64,000 nt of DNA from Micromonospora sp. NBC_00389 (GCF_036059255.1 NZ_CP107947.1:2480001-2544000), one strand, 5' to 3'; positions 9,981 to 20,147 are shown, numbered from the stretch's first letter. Notes: generated by a model from the letters alone, not told the origin. Numbers and translations: made by a program.

Positions 9981-12900
9981 TCATCTCATGCCGCGTAGCG
10001 CGGTCTGTAGGCGTTCCTGGGCGCGGCGGCGGCGCTCGTTGCTGGCGCCGAGGATCAGCAGCAGGATGCCCACCGGGATCAGCGCCAGCCATGGGCCGAG
10101 GCTGAACAGCGCGTGGATCGCGGTGATCGCGGTGACTGACGCGCCGACGATCACCGGCGCCTGCTGTCGGCTGGTCGAGCCGAAGATCAGCACTGCCACC
10201 GCGCCGAGCAGCAGCAGCATCTGCCGCAGCGTGCTGGATTCGGTGGCCAGCACGATCGCCAGGGTGGGTAGGAACGCGGCGACCAGCGCCGGCCCGTACG
10301 CCACCCAGCTGCTCAGGTCCGGCCGGTGGCGCAACTCGAGCACCCCCACCAGCAGGGCCAGCGCGGCGAAGGGCAGGGTGTACGCCTCGGGCAGCGCCAC
10401 GTCGGCGACGCGCATCAGGATCCACCAGGCGGTGATCTCGCAGACCACCACCGCCCAGAAGAGGATCCGGCGCTCCACCGGCCGCCGACCGGGCCGGGTC
10501 GCCGCCACGCCGAGGACCGCGCCCCAGGCGGCCAGCAGGGCGGCGATGTGGCGGGGCGAGTCGAAGGCGAGGGCGAAGGCGATCAGCGCCGCCGCGTACC
10601 CGCTCCACTCCACCGTGGAGGCCTCGCGCTGCGCCTCGGGACGGCGCAACCGGGGCAGGGTCGCGGCGAGCACCTGCAGGACCGCACCGACGGCCAGCAC
10701 ACCGAACGCGGACCAGACCGCAGCCAGGCCGGCGACCAGGCCGACGGTGAGCACGAAGAGCTGCGCCATCAGCGATGCGAAGAGCCAGCCGAGGATGCGC
10801 GCCCGCTGAGTGGTGCCGAACAGCGCCGCCACCGCGCCCACGCCGACCGCGCTGCCGAGGGTGAACAGGGTCAGCTGCCGGTCGGCCAGGCTGCCGGCCA
10901 GCCCGGCGCCGCCGCCGGCCAACCCGATGAGGAACACCAGCACCCGGGCCAGCCGTAGCGAACGGGCCGGCTCGACCAGCGGCGGCGGCGGGGTCAGCGC
11001 GAGGCCGAGCATCGCGATGGTGAAGACGGAGAGCGCGGCGACGGTGCTCGCCGGCCAACCCATGCCCAGCGCGATGGGCGCGATCAGCAGCGTGACGGCG
11101 GCGCCGGGCAGCACCACCGGTACGGCCCGGGACCGCCGCCCGCCGCTGAACCCGGTGGCGGCCAGCGCCGCGGTCGCGGTGAGCAGCAGCGCGGTCAGCA
11201 CGTGGGTCGGGTTGACCACGTCCGGGGGCGGGGTGAGCAGCTCCGGCGGCGGCCCCTGCCAGATGCGGGCCAATGTGCGGTGCGGTTCGACCAGGGCGGT
11301 GACCAGGGCGGGTCCGATCGAGGCGAGCGCCAGGGCGGTCGGTAGGGCCGCCGCGGCCAGCGCGCCGGCGGACGGGCTGACCCGCCATCGCCGACGGTCC
11401 GGGTCGTCCGGCAACCGCCGCATCGCGCCGCTGAACAGCACCGCCCAGCGGCGGACCGGCTGCGCCGAGCCGGTCGGCGGCACGGTGGCCGCCCGGATCA
11501 ACTCGGCGAGCACGCCGAGCAGGGCGGCGGCGGCCGCGTAGACACCCGAGGGGAGGCCGGTGGGGATGGCGGCGAGCGCGCTGATGGTGGCCCCGCCAAC
11601 CACGGCCACGCTGACCCAGGGCAGGTACTGCGGCACCTGCCGGCGGACTGCGGCCGCGGCGGCCAGGCCCAGGCTGGACGCGGCCAGCGCCGCGGTCAGC
11701 ACCACCTGCGCCGAGTGTTGGAACTCGGCGGACAGCGCGGCTACCGCGCCGGGGAGGGCCAGCAGCGCGGCACCGGTCGCCGCGCCGCCGATCTGCGCCA
11801 GGTGCGGTGGCATCCCGTCGGTTTCGATGTCGGTCACCTGCGGACCCGCCAGTACGCGGGCCAGGGCGGCCACCACCACGCCGATCAGTGCGATGCTGCC
11901 CAGCGCCAGCGCGGTGGTCCACGGCCGGACTAGGCCGGCGCCGGCCGCGTGCAGCGCGACCACCCCGGCCACGGTGGCCCGGGACAGCCCCGCCCGGGCC
12001 TCCTCCGTGGCCACGGCAGCCATGCCGAAGACGGTGGCGACCATCCCGCCGACCAGGACCGGCGACCACCAGGGCAGGTCGAAGGCGGTCGGTGCGCCGA
12101 TCGTGGCGAGCACCACCGCGGCCCCGGACACGTCCCACCGCCAGGGCGGCGGGAGCAGGATGCCGGCGGCGACGGCCAGCAGCGCCAGCGCGACCGGGGC
12201 CTGCCAGGTGGCGCCTCCGGTCGGCGCGGCCGGCCAGCCGGTCAGGTTGCCGTCCCAGATCGGACCGGGCGTGGCCAGCACGCCCAGCCCGCCGCGCAGC
12301 GCCGTCCAGCCGGCGAGGACGCCGATCAGTGCGCCGCCGACGGTGATGCCGAGGATTGGCCCGCGCCGCCACTCCTCGGGCATGGCGCGGGCACCTACGG
12401 CGACCACCAGCACCAGACCGGCGGCCACCGCCAACTGCCCGCCCGGGGTGAGTACCGAGGCGATCCGGACCAGCGTGGCGATCAGGGCGGTGGTCACCGC
12501 CGCAGCGGCCAGGTCGGAGCCGTCCAGGGTGAGGTCGGAGCGGCGTCCGGCGTCGATCGACGGTGCCAGGAAGAGCAGCACGGCGGCGACCAGCAGTATT
12601 GCGCCGACCCAGGCGTCGGCGACGGTCGCCCCGGGTGCGCCGAAGGCGGCGGCGGTGACCACCAGCGCGCCGAGACCGGTGCCGACGGACAGCGGTGTCG
12701 GGATGCGCCGCTGGGAGACCTGCACCACGGCGGCGTAGCCGAGGGTGACGCAGACCGCGAGGAAACTCGCCGCCAGCACCGGGACGGTCACCTCGCGCAG
12801 GCTGGCGGGGGTGGGGGTGGGATCGGTCGGCACGGTGGCGGCCACGAACGCGGCGACCGCCCCGGGCAGCGCGAAAGCGGCGCCCCCGGCGGCCCAGGCG

Positions 12901-14882
12901 GCGACCGTGTCGGCTGCGGCCGAGGCGATCCGAATCCGGGGTGCCAGCGCGACCAGCGCGCCGGCCGCGAAGAGGGTGAGCAGGACCGCGGCGGTGAGCG
13001 TCGGCCCGACCAGGCTGGCGCCCGCACCGAACATGCCCACCACGGCGGCCCCGATGCCATGCGCCAGGGCGGCCCGGCTGGTCCGCGCGGAGAGGCCGAT
13101 CACGCCGATGCCGACCGCGGTGAGCACCATCGGCCAGGGCGCATACGCCCAGCCGAGACCGAACGAGGCCGGCACGGCCAGCGCGGTCAGCGCCGCCCCG
13201 GCGACCGCGAACTCGCGGCGGATCTCCGGCGGCAGGGCCAGCACCGCGGCGATGGTGAGCAGGAACGCGGCGGCGGCGAGCTGCCAGGTGGTGGGGCCGA
13301 CCGCAGCGGCCAGTTCGGCCTGGTACTGGTCGAGGTCGGCGCCCCAGGCGGGCAGTGCCGCCTGGACCGGGGCCACTCCGGCGCGCAGCGCGCCCCCGGC
13401 GACCACCAGCCCGCTGACGGTGAGCGCCGCCGCTGAGGCGACCTGCGGGCCGCGCCGGGCGGCCTCGGGGACCGCGCGCACCGCCAGCCCGGTCACCGTG
13501 ATGACCGCCGCGATCAGCAGCAACGACCGGCCGGGCAGGGCCACCGAGGCGATCCGGCCGAGCGCGCCGATCACGGCCAGGGTGAGGATGCCGGCCGCGA
13601 CGTCGGGCAGCGGCGGGCGGCGCAGCACCAGCGCGCCGGCCAGCCCGACCGCGGCGGCCAGCAGCAGCGCCACCCCGGCGCCGGTCGCCGCCGGCACGGT
13701 CTCGGCCTGGAGCAGGGCGGTGACGGCGTACGCCAAGGCGACGGCGACCGCCACCGCGTGCAGCAGCCAGATCAGCTCGCGCAGCCCGGGCACCGGGCGG
13801 GTCGGCCGGGTGTCGGCGGCCCCGGCATCGGCGTTGAGCAGCTCCGCAGCCTCCTCCGGGTCGCCCTCGGGTCGGCTGTCGGCGCTGCGTTGCGGGGGCG
13901 CCGGGGGCATGCCGGGCTCCGGCAGGTCCTGCCGGACGGGCCGCTCCACGGCGACCCCGGTGCGGGTCAGCCAGAGGTCGAAGAGGGCGACCAGCGTCAG
14001 CAGCAGGGCCCAGCCACCCGGCCCGGTGATCCGGTCGTACGCGAGCAGCGGCAGCACCGGCTGCGCGGCGAGCACGGTGGCGAACCGGGGTGTGCGCAGA
14101 CCTGTCCACCTGGCGTACCCGAACGCGACGGCGGCGGTGAACGCGAAGATCACCCCGGCGAAGACCGCTCCGGAGGAGCCCCCGTTGCCGATCCGGTCCA
14201 CCGCCCACAGGGCGTTTCCGGCCAGCGGCACCAGCAGCAGGCCGACCGCGGAGATCGTCTCGGCGGTCGAGGTGAGCCCGCGCCGGGCCAGCGCCGGTGG
14301 GGCGAGCAGCATCAGGACGGTGGCGAGGAGCAGGATGCCGAGCCGGGCCAGCGCGTCCATCGAGCTGGTCGCCACCGCGGCGAAGACCACCGCGGCCACC
14401 CCGAGCAGCAACGCGCCCAGCCCGAGTGGGATGTTCTGCACCTCGCGGGAGGATGCCTCCGGCGGGTGCTCCGGGTCGTCCGCGTCCAGCCAGGACGCTC
14501 GGGGCGGTGGTGGTGGCGGCGGGGGGTCCTCCGGGGCGGGCGGGCTGCCCTGGCGGGGCACCCGGGGCGGGGCGCCGGTGGTGGCGGTCGGTGGCCGGCG
14601 GCCGGGTCGGCGGCGCAGCACCCGCCGTGGCCGGGTGGCCTGCTTGAGCCGCTCCTCACTGGCGTGCGCCAGGATGTCCCGCTGGAAGAGCGCGGCCTGC
14701 ATCTTGGCGGCGATCTGCCGCTGCTCGCTGGCGATGGCGGCGTCGCGCGCCTTCATCTCCGCGATCGAGCGCTCGATGTCCGCCAGGTGCTCGACCCACT
14801 GCGGCTGGTCGGCCCCGCAGTGTGGGCAGCGGACAGCCGGCTTGATCTCCTGGCCGCACGAGGAGCACTGAAACGTCGCCAC
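9981..14882 (-). CDS. Giant polytopic membrane protein with N-terminal zinc ribbon (SCO7613-like)
   Basis: A 1633-residue protein. I chose the GTG at 14882 because GGAGGG lies just upstream and the protein then starts VATFQCSSCGQEIKPAVRCPHCG, a double-zinc-ribbon pattern (CxxC...CxxC). A helical, charged stretch follows (about residues 28-75, ADIERSIAEMKARDAAIASE), then a Pro/Arg-rich linker, then about 1400 residues consisting almost entirely of hydrophobic helices, many tens of membrane segments with repeating Ala/Leu/Val composition. The layout matches what I recall of actinobacterial 'SCO7613 C-terminal domain' membrane proteins. The function is unknown; it may be a transporter or cell-envelope scaffold. 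It is transcribed alone and converges with purE. Confidence 0.82.
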   Translation of the reverse strand: MATFQCSSCGQEIKPAVRCPHCGADQPQWVEHLADIERSIAEMKARDAAIASEQRQIAAKMQAALFQRDILAHASEERLKQATRPRRVLRRRPGRRPPTATTGAPPRVPRQGSPPAPEDPPPPPPPPRASWLDADDPEHPPEASSREVQNIPLGLGALLLGVAAVVFAAVATSSMDALARLGILLLATVLMLLAPPALARRGLTSTAETISAVGLLLVPLAGNALWAVDRIGNGGSSGAVFAGVIFAFTAAVAFGYARWTGLRTPRFATVLAAQPVLPLLAYDRITGPGGWALLLTLVALFDLWLTRTGVAVERPVRQDLPEPGMPPAPPQRSADSRPEGDPEEAAELLNADAGAADTRPTRPVPGLRELIWLLHAVAVAVALAYAVTALLQAETVPAATGAGVALLLAAAVGLAGALVLRRPPLPDVAAGILTLAVIGALGRIASVALPGRSLLLIAAVITVTGLAVRAVPEAARRGPQVASAAALTVSGLVVAGGALRAGVAPVQAALPAWGADLDQYQAELAAAVGPTTWQLAAAAFLLTIAAVLALPPEIRREFAVAGAALTALAVPASFGLGWAYAPWPMVLTAVGIGVIGLSARTSRAALAHGIGAAVVGMFGAGASLVGPTLTAAVLLTLFAAGALVALAPRIRIASAAADTVAAWAAGGAAFALPGAVAAFVAATVPTDPTPTPASLREVTVPVLAASFLAVCVTLGYAAVVQVSQRRIPTPLSVGTGLGALVVTAAAFGAPGATVADAWVGAILLVAAVLLFLAPSIDAGRRSDLTLDGSDLAAAAVTTALIATLVRIASVLTPGGQLAVAAGLVLVVAVGARAMPEEWRRGPILGITVGGALIGVLAGWTALRGGLGVLATPGPIWDGNLTGWPAAPTGGATWQAPVALALLAVAAGILLPPPWRWDVSGAAVVLATIGAPTAFDLPWWSPVLVGGMVATVFGMAAVATEEARAGLSRATVAGVVALHAAGAGLVRPWTTALALGSIALIGVVVAALARVLAGPQVTDIETDGMPPHLAQIGGAATGAALLALPGAVAALSAEFQHSAQVVLTAALAASSLGLAAAAAVRRQVPQYLPWVSVAVVGGATISALAAIPTGLPSGVYAAAAALLGVLAELIRAATVPPTGSAQPVRRWAVLFSGAMRRLPDDPDRRRWRVSPSAGALAAAALPTALALASIGPALVTALVEPHRTLARIWQGPPPELLTPPPDVVNPTHVLTALLLTATAALAATGFSGGRRSRAVPVVLPGAAVTLLIAPIALGMGWPASTVAALSVFTIAMLGLALTPPPPLVEPARSLRLARVLVFLIGLAGGGAGLAGSLADRQLTLFTLGSAVGVGAVAALFGTTQRARILGWLFASLMAQLFVLTVGLVAGLAAVWSAFGVLAVGAVLQVLAATLPRLRRPEAQREASTVEWSGYAAALIAFALAFDSPRHIAALLAAWGAVLGVAATRPGRRPVERRILFWAVVVCEITAWWILMRVADVALPEAYTLPFAALALLVGVLELRHRPDLSSWVAYGPALVAAFLPTLAIVLATESSTLRQMLLLLGAVAVLIFGSTSRQQAPVIVGASVTAITAIHALFSLGPWLALIPVGILLLILGASNERRRRAQERLQTALRGMR

Positions 14883-14981
14883 GACATCCCTCCACCCGCA
14901 CTGTGGACATCCACTGTCGCAGCATGCCCAAAGCTGGCGCGGATTACGACACTTGTCGGCGGGTCCGGGGCAAACAAACGA

Positions 14982-15021
14982 CACCGGCCGGCCACGGAGG
15001 GTGCTCCGAGACCGGCCGGTG
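14982..15021 (-). terminator. Intrinsic terminator of the UDP-glucose dehydrogenase gene
   Basis: A 10-bp perfect stem (caccggccgg, 14982-14991, with ccggccggtg at 15012-15021). Read on the minus strand it is followed by the T-rich tail gtcgtttgtttg. It begins 13 nt past the stop codon at 15034. Confidence 0.75.
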
Positions 15022-15033
15022 GGGTTTGATCCG

Positions 15034-16461
15034 TCAGGGGCGGCCCATGCCCCGGTACTCCCAGCCGGCCTGGGTCCACAGTGTGGAGTCGAGGCAGTTG
15101 CGGCCGTCGACCACCTTGCGGCCGGCGACGAGCTCGCCGAGGGCGACCGGGTCGGCGTTGCGGAAGTCGGCCCACTCGGTGAGGACGCAGACCAGGTCCG
15201 CGCCGCTGACCGCCTCGTTGATGCCGGTCTCGTAGGTCAGCTCGGGTACGGCGCGGCGGGCGTTCTCGGTGCCCTGCGGGTCGTACACGTGCACGTCGGC
15301 GCCGGCCTTCTGCAGCAGCGCGGCGACGGCGAGCGCCGGGGCGTCGCGGACGTCGTCGGTGTTGGGTTTGAAGGTGGCGCCCAGCACGGCGATCCGGGTG
15401 CCGGAGAAGTCCGGGCCGGCCGGCCCGGAGCGGCGGCCGAGCAGGTCTGCGGCGAGCTGGAGCACCCGGGTCCGGCGGCGCAGGTTGATCAGGTCCACCT
15501 CGTGCAGGAAGCGAAGCGCCTCGCCAGCGCCCAGCTCCTGCGCCCGGGCCTGGAAGGCCCGGATGTCCTTGGGCAGGCAGGCGCCGCCGAAGCCGAGACC
15601 GGCCTGGAGGAACCGGTTGCCGATCCGCGGGTCGTAGCCGATCGCCCGGGCCAGCTGGGTCACGTCGCCGCCGGAGGCCTCGCAGACCTCGGCCATCGCG
15701 TTGATGAAGGAGATCTTGGTGGCCAGGAAGGCGTTCGCGGCGACCTTGACCAGCTCGGCGGTCGCGAAGTCGGTGACCACCAGGGGCACCTCGCGGTCCT
15801 CGGTGGCGGCCAGGTCGAAGACACCCTTGTGGGCGGCATAGAGCATGCCGTTGGCCCACTCGCTCTTCACGCCGACCACGATCCGGTTGGGGCGCAGCAC
15901 GTCGTCGACGGCGAAGCCCTCCTGGAGGAACTCGGGGCTCCACGCCACCTCGACGCCCAGGTCGTTGGGCGTGTGCTTGCCGACCAACTGCTCCACCCAC
16001 TCGGCGGTGCCCACCGGCACGGTGGACTTGCCGACGATCAGCGCCTTGCGGGTGAGGTGTTGCGCCAGGCTGGTCACCGAGGCCTCGACGTACGACAGGT
16101 CGGCGCCCATCCCGTCGGCGCGCTGGGGGGTGCCGACGCAGATGAAGTGCACGTCACCGAAGTCGGCGGTCTCGGCGATGTCGGTGCTGAACCGCAGCCG
16201 GCCGGCGGCCAGGTTGCGCCTGAGCAGCTCGTCCAGGCCGGGCTCGTGGATCGGCACCTGACCGGCGTTGAGCATCGCGATCTTGTCAGCGTCGACGTCG
16301 AACCCGAGCACCTCGTACCCCAGCTCGGCGTAGCAGATGGCGTACGTCGCACCCAGGTAACCGGTCCCCAGGAAGGTCACCCGCGGCCGGGCCGCACCCG
16401 AGGGCGGCGTCACCGCGGCGATGGCGGGGGTCGGCTGAATGGTGGGATAGGGGATCGTCAC
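15034..16461 (-). CDS. UDP-glucose/GDP-mannose dehydrogenase family protein (UDP-glucose 6-dehydrogenase)
   Basis: A 475-residue NAD-dependent dehydrogenase that oxidises UDP-glucose to UDP-glucuronate through two hydride transfers. The N-terminal Rossmann motif is VTFLGTGYLGATYA, the VGTPQ and STVPVGT segments are typical, and the catalytic cysteine sits in GFGGACLPKD. The C-terminal UDP-binding domain contains VLGATFKPNTDDVRDAPAL. I preferred the GTG at 16461 (GGAGAA upstream) over the in-frame ATG at 16506, which has no ribosome-binding site. The N-terminal 25 residues before the Rossmann fold are a family-atypical Pro/Thr-rich lead-in. The product would feed exopolysaccharide or glycoconjugate synthesis. 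UDP-glucose is the likely substrate but GDP-mannose cannot be excluded. Confidence 0.9.
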   Translation of the reverse strand: MTIPYPTIQPTPAIAAVTPPSGAARPRVTFLGTGYLGATYAICYAELGYEVLGFDVDADKIAMLNAGQVPIHEPGLDELLRRNLAAGRLRFSTDIAETADFGDVHFICVGTPQRADGMGADLSYVEASVTSLAQHLTRKALIVGKSTVPVGTAEWVEQLVGKHTPNDLGVEVAWSPEFLQEGFAVDDVLRPNRIVVGVKSEWANGMLYAAHKGVFDLAATEDREVPLVVTDFATAELVKVAANAFLATKISFINAMAEVCEASGGDVTQLARAIGYDPRIGNRFLQAGLGFGGACLPKDIRAFQARAQELGAGEALRFLHEVDLINLRRRTRVLQLAADLLGRRSGPAGPDFSGTRIAVLGATFKPNTDDVRDAPALAVAALLQKAGADVHVYDPQGTENARRAVPELTYETGINEAVSGADLVCVLTEWADFRNADPVALGELVAGRKVVDGRNCLDSTLWTQAGWEYRGMGRP

Positions 16462-16711
16462 GCCTGTCTTCTCCGCTCGCACTGGCGGCGCTTCGTCGCG
16501 TCGCATTTTGCTGCGGCGCCTGGCCGGGCACCGGAGGGGTGGCTCAACTGTCTTCTTCCATCATCGCGCAGCGGCCTGGGTGCTCCGTCATGTCTATACC
16601 TACGCGCCGGTAACATCACTTGAACTGCAGTCGCTAGTCTTCAGTCTGCGCGGTCGGCGGTCAGGAGACGCTACAGACTGCGCATGATAGCGGTGAAGGG
16701 GAGGGGCCGAC

Positions 16712-17881
16712 ATGGCCGCAGGGGAGTCGTTCGACGTCTACCGGTTGCCTGAGGAGCACGTGGCGATCCGGGAGGCGGTCCGCGAGGTCTGTACGGCGAA
16801 GGTGGCCCCACACGCCGCCGAGGCCGATGAGACCGGTGAGTTCCCGAAGGCGTCCTACGACGCGCTGCGGGCGGCCGACTTCCACGCCCCGCACATCCCC
16901 GAGGAGTACGGCGGTGCGGGCGCGGACGCGCTGGCCACCGCCATCGTGATCGAAGAGGTGGCCCGGGCCTGCGCGTCCTCCTCGCTGATCCCGGCGGTCA
17001 ACAAGCTTGGCACGATGCCGCTGCTGTTGTCCGGTTCCGAGGAGCTCAAGCGCCGCTACCTGACGCCGGTGGCGGCGGGGGACGCGATGTTCTCGTACTG
17101 CCTCTCCGAGCCGGAGGCGGGCAGCGACGCGGCGTCGATGACCACCCGCGCGGTACGTGACGGGGATCACTGGGTGCTCAACGGTGTGAAGCGCTGGATC
17201 ACCAACGCCGGCGTCTCCGAGTTCTACACCGTCTTCGCCGTCACCGACCCGACTGCCCGGTCCCGGGGCATCTCCGCCTTCGTGGTCGAGAAGTCCGATG
17301 CCGGGGTCAGCTTCGGCGCCCCGGAGAAGAAGCTCGGTATCAAGGGCTCGCCGACCCGTGAGGTCTACCTGGACAACGTGCGGATCCCGGCGGACCGGAT
17401 CATCGGCGCGGAGGGCACCGGCTTCGCCACCGCGATGCGGACCCTGGACCACACCCGGGTCACCATCGCCGCGCAGGCCATCGGGATCGCGCAGGGCGCG
17501 CTCGACTACGCCAAGGGGTACGTGGCCGAGCGCCGGCAGTTCGGCAAGGCGGTCGCCGAGTTCCAGGGCGTCCAGTTCATGCTCGCCGACATGGGCATGA
17601 AGCTGGAGGCGGCCCGGCAGCTCACCTACGCCGCGGCCGGCAAGTCCGAGCGGGGCGACGCGGACCTGACCTACTTCGGCGCGGCGGCCAAGTGCTTCGC
17701 CTCGGACGCCGCCATGGAGATCACCACCGACGCGGTGCAGTTGCTCGGTGGCTACGGCTACACCCGGGACTACCCGGTCGAGCGGATGATGCGGGACGCC
17801 AAGATCACTCAGATCTACGAGGGCACCAACCAGGTGCAGCGGATCGTCATGGCGCGGCAGCTGCTCAACGGCGTTGCCTAG
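16712..17881 (+). CDS. Acyl-CoA dehydrogenase (FadE25-like)
   Basis: A 389-residue FAD enzyme introducing a trans-2 double bond into acyl-CoA. FAD and substrate motifs are visible: [20 protein letters not shown], and near the C-terminus [16 protein letters not shown] with the catalytic glutamate in YEGT. The length is typical of short/medium-chain family members. The ATG has the strong ribosome-binding site GAAGGGGAGGGG. Its place near purE/purK and manC matches fadE25 of mycobacteria. The electron acceptor would be ETF; the chain-length specificity cannot be read from sequence. Confidence 0.93.
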   Translation: MAAGESFDVYRLPEEHVAIREAVREVCTAKVAPHAAEADETGEFPKASYDALRAADFHAPHIPEEYGGAGADALATAIVIEEVARACASSSLIPAVNKLGTMPLLLSGSEELKRRYLTPVAAGDAMFSYCLSEPEAGSDAASMTTRAVRDGDHWVLNGVKRWITNAGVSEFYTVFAVTDPTARSRGISAFVVEKSDAGVSFGAPEKKLGIKGSPTREVYLDNVRIPADRIIGAEGTGFATAMRTLDHTRVTIAAQAIGIAQGALDYAKGYVAERRQFGKAVAEFQGVQFMLADMGMKLEAARQLTYAAAGKSERGDADLTYFGAAAKCFASDAAMEITTDAVQLLGGYGYTRDYPVERMMRDAKITQIYEGTNQVQRIVMARQLLNGVA

Positions 17882-17907
17882 GCTTTCCTCCCAGTCAGAT
17901 CCCGGGC

Positions 17908-17935
17908 GCCGACCGAGTTGAATTTCTCGGTCGGC
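17908..17935 (+). terminator. Hairpin terminator after the acyl-CoA dehydrogenase gene
   Basis: A 10-bp perfect stem gccgaccgag/ctcggtcggc (17908-17917, 17926-17935) with an 8-nt AT-rich loop, 27 nt past the stop codon and followed by a T/G-rich stretch. Confidence 0.7.
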
Positions 17936-18134
17936 TGCCTGTGTTGTGCCACGAGGGCACACGTGACTCCCCACACACCGAGCATTTCGTGCGGGTTCGT
18001 GTCGTTGACGAGCGGGGAGAATCAACGCACCTGACCTCCGGCTGATCCGTGCCGCCGTCCCTTGCCTTGTCCTCCACTCGCTGCCCAGCGTCGGGCGCGC
18101 CCAACGACGTCTACGAACACGCAGAGAGATCGAG

Positions 18135-19427
18135 ATGATGAAGCAGTTGGTGGACAAGACCGGCCCCGGTTCCGCCGCCGAGCAGGAGGTGCTGCCCGGC
18201 GACCTGATGACCAAACGCCAACGGGTGCAGCTCGTGCTCGTGCTGGGCGCGCTGATCGCGATCGGGCCGCTGACCATCGACATGTACCTGCCGGCGCTGC
18301 CCGCCATCACGGCCGGTCTGCAGACCACCGAGACCGCGGTGCAGTTGACGCTGACGGGCACCCTGGTCGGCCTCGCGCTGGGCCAGTTGCTGATCGGGCC
18401 GCTCTCCGACGTGGTCGGGCGGCGTACACCTCTGCTGGCCGGGCTGGTCGTGCACGTCGTGGCATCTGTGCTGTGCGTGTTCGCGCCCAGCATCGCCGTG
18501 CTCGGCACGTTGCGCGTGCTGCAGGGCCTCGGGGTGGCGGCCGCCACCGTGGTCGCCACCGCCGTCGTACGCGACCTGTTCAGCGGTGCCGCCTTCGCCC
18601 GGATCTTCTCCCGGCTGATGCTGGTCATGGGCCTGGCGCCGATCCTCGCGCCGACCCTGGGCAGCGGCGTGCTGCGCTGGACCGAGTGGCGGGGTGTCTT
18701 CGCGACGCTGGCGGTGCTGGGCGTGCTGCTGACCGTCGTGGCCGCGCTCCGGTTGCCGGAGACCCTGCCGGTGGCTCGCCGACGGCATGGCGGGGTGGGT
18801 GCGACGATGCGCGACTACCGGCGCTTGTTCAACGACCGGGCCTTCATCGGTCTGGTGCTGGTCGCCGGGCTGGCCATGGCCGCCCTGTTCGCGTACGTCT
18901 CCGGGTCGTCCTTCGTGCTGCAGGAGCAGTACGGCCTCGACGAGCAGCAGTTCGGCCTGGCCTTCGGGGCGGGTTCGGTCGGCCTGATCGGGGCCACCCA
19001 GTTCAACGTCCGGCTGCTGCGTCGCTTCACCCCACAGCAGATCCTGGTCAGCGCCCTGATCGCCGGGACGGCGGCCGGGCTGCTGCTGATTATGTTCGCT
19101 GTGACCGGCCTCGGTGGCCTGGGCGCCCTGTTGGCGTCGCTGTGGCTGGTCCTGGCCGCGGCGGGCCTGGCCCTGCCGAACGCGCCAGCGCTGGCGATGA
19201 CCCGGCACAGCGAGGCCGCTGGGACCGCCGCGGCGCTGCTCGGCGCCGTGCAGTTCGGCATCGGCGCGGTGTCGGCACCCCTGGTGGGGTTCCTGGGCAC
19301 CGGGAGCGTGCCGATGGCGATCGTGATCGCGGGCGGCATGGCCGCCGCGCTGGCGGTCATGCTCCTCGTCGTTCCCCGCGCCGACCTCGGCACCGTCGAC
19401 CCGGACCTGGCTGTCGCCGTGCACTAG
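18135..19427 (+). CDS. Bcr/CflA-family MFS drug exporter
   Basis: A 430-residue, 12-helix major facilitator. Its first helix contains IGPLTIDMYLPALP, the Bcr/CflA (DHA1) signature, and the loop between helices 2 and 3 reads GPLSDVVGRRTPLL (motif A). These proton-driven exporters act on bicyclomycin, chloramphenicol or similar compounds; the substrate here is unknown. A cytoplasmic N-terminal extension of about 30 residues precedes helix 1. The ATG at 18135 (or the next codon, 18138) has a modest GAGAGA upstream. It converges with the next gene over a shared terminator. Confidence 0.9.
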   Translation: MMKQLVDKTGPGSAAEQEVLPGDLMTKRQRVQLVLVLGALIAIGPLTIDMYLPALPAITAGLQTTETAVQLTLTGTLVGLALGQLLIGPLSDVVGRRTPLLAGLVVHVVASVLCVFAPSIAVLGTLRVLQGLGVAAATVVATAVVRDLFSGAAFARIFSRLMLVMGLAPILAPTLGSGVLRWTEWRGVFATLAVLGVLLTVVAALRLPETLPVARRRHGGVGATMRDYRRLFNDRAFIGLVLVAGLAMAALFAYVSGSSFVLQEQYGLDEQQFGLAFGAGSVGLIGATQFNVRLLRRFTPQQILVSALIAGTAAGLLLIMFAVTGLGGLGALLASLWLVLAAAGLALPNAPALAMTRHSEAAGTAAALLGAVQFGIGAVSAPLVGFLGTGSVPMAIVIAGGMAAALAVMLLVVPRADLGTVDPDLAVAVH

Positions 19428-19428
19428 G

Positions 19429-19454
19429 GGGCGGGCCGGTCACCCGGCCCGCCC
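19429..19454. terminator. Bidirectional terminator between convergent genes
   Basis: An 11-bp perfect stem gggcgggccgg/ccggcccgccc (19429-19439, 19444-19454) with a TCAC loop fills the gap between the MFS gene stop and the stop of the convergent membrane-protein gene. Confidence 0.75.
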
Positions 19455-19459
19455 GATGA

Positions 19460-20131
19460 TCAGCGGATTTCGGTGGTGTCCTCGGGGCGGGACTGGCCGC
19501 GCGGCGGCGCGGACCACGGCGACTCGCCACCCACCCGGCGGGGCAGCGGGTCGGTCGGTGTCGGATCGGCCGGGTAACCCAGGGTGACCGGGGTGGTGTC
19601 GCGCTCCGCGGGCTCGCGGGGCGGCCAGTCGGTCAGTGTGGGGTTGTCGCTCGGGGGGCCGTCCGTTGGCACGGGTGTTGGCGTCGCGGCCGGCTCGGTC
19701 GCCGGACGCGGCCAGGCCTGCCAGCGTTGCCTGCTGAACGTCGCCATCAGCAGCAGCAGGCCGATCAGGAAGAGGGTGCCGTTCTCCAGCGGTAGCCGCA
19801 GCGGCAGCGGATCGCCGAACAGTTTCCACCCCTGCGGGATCGCATCCCGCACCTCGAACGGTGCCATGAACATCCCGACGTACGGGATGGCCAGCAGCAG
19901 CCCGGCCACCAGCGGGCCCAGCGGCGAGACGCGCAGTGTGCCGAGCAGGCCGAGCAGGACAGCACCGACACCGAGGTACACAGCCGGCTCGATCAGGTTG
20001 GCCGTGTTGAAGGTGCCGATCTCCACCCAGCGGTCGACCGTCCGGCTCGACCCGTCCTGCCCCAGTGTGACCAACACCCAGGTGATGGGCGCCACCACCA
20101 GCCCGGCGAGGAAGCTCCAGAGATGTCGCAT
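19460..20131 (-). CDS. Four-helix membrane protein with proline-rich cytoplasmic tail
   Basis: A 223-residue protein. About four hydrophobic helices span residues 1-135 (LWSFLAGLVVAPITWVLVTL, EPAVYLGVGAVLLGLLG, GPLVAGLLLAIPYVGMFMAP, GTLFLIGLLLLMATF). A disordered tail of about 85 residues rich in Pro, Thr and Asp follows. Conserved in actinomycetes as far as I can tell, but I cannot name a function. The ATG at 20131 is 6 nt after a minus-strand TACGGT box, so the transcript should be leaderless. That box overlaps the promoter of the divergent thioesterase gene. Confidence 0.7.
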   Translation of the reverse strand: MRHLWSFLAGLVVAPITWVLVTLGQDGSSRTVDRWVEIGTFNTANLIEPAVYLGVGAVLLGLLGTLRVSPLGPLVAGLLLAIPYVGMFMAPFEVRDAIPQGWKLFGDPLPLRLPLENGTLFLIGLLLLMATFSRQRWQAWPRPATEPAATPTPVPTDGPPSDNPTLTDWPPREPAERDTTPVTLGYPADPTPTDPLPRRVGGESPWSAPPRGQSRPEDTTEIR

Positions 20132-20137
20132 CCGCGC

Positions 20138-20147
20138 ACCGTACCGT
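20138..20147. promoter_or_regulatory. Overlapping divergent -10 boxes in a 23-bp intergenic gap
   Basis: The sequence accgtaccgt contains TACCGT on the plus strand (20142-20147, 7 nt before the ATG at 20155) and TACGGT on the minus strand (20143-20138, 6 nt before the ATG at 20131). The two hexamers share the central TA. Both genes would be leaderless. Confidence 0.6.

Noticed and set aside
9946..14871. Several long plus-strand frames across the giant membrane protein gene
   Set aside because: All are complementary to the hydrophobic coding frame and consist of Ala/Arg/Ser/Thr low-complexity sequence.
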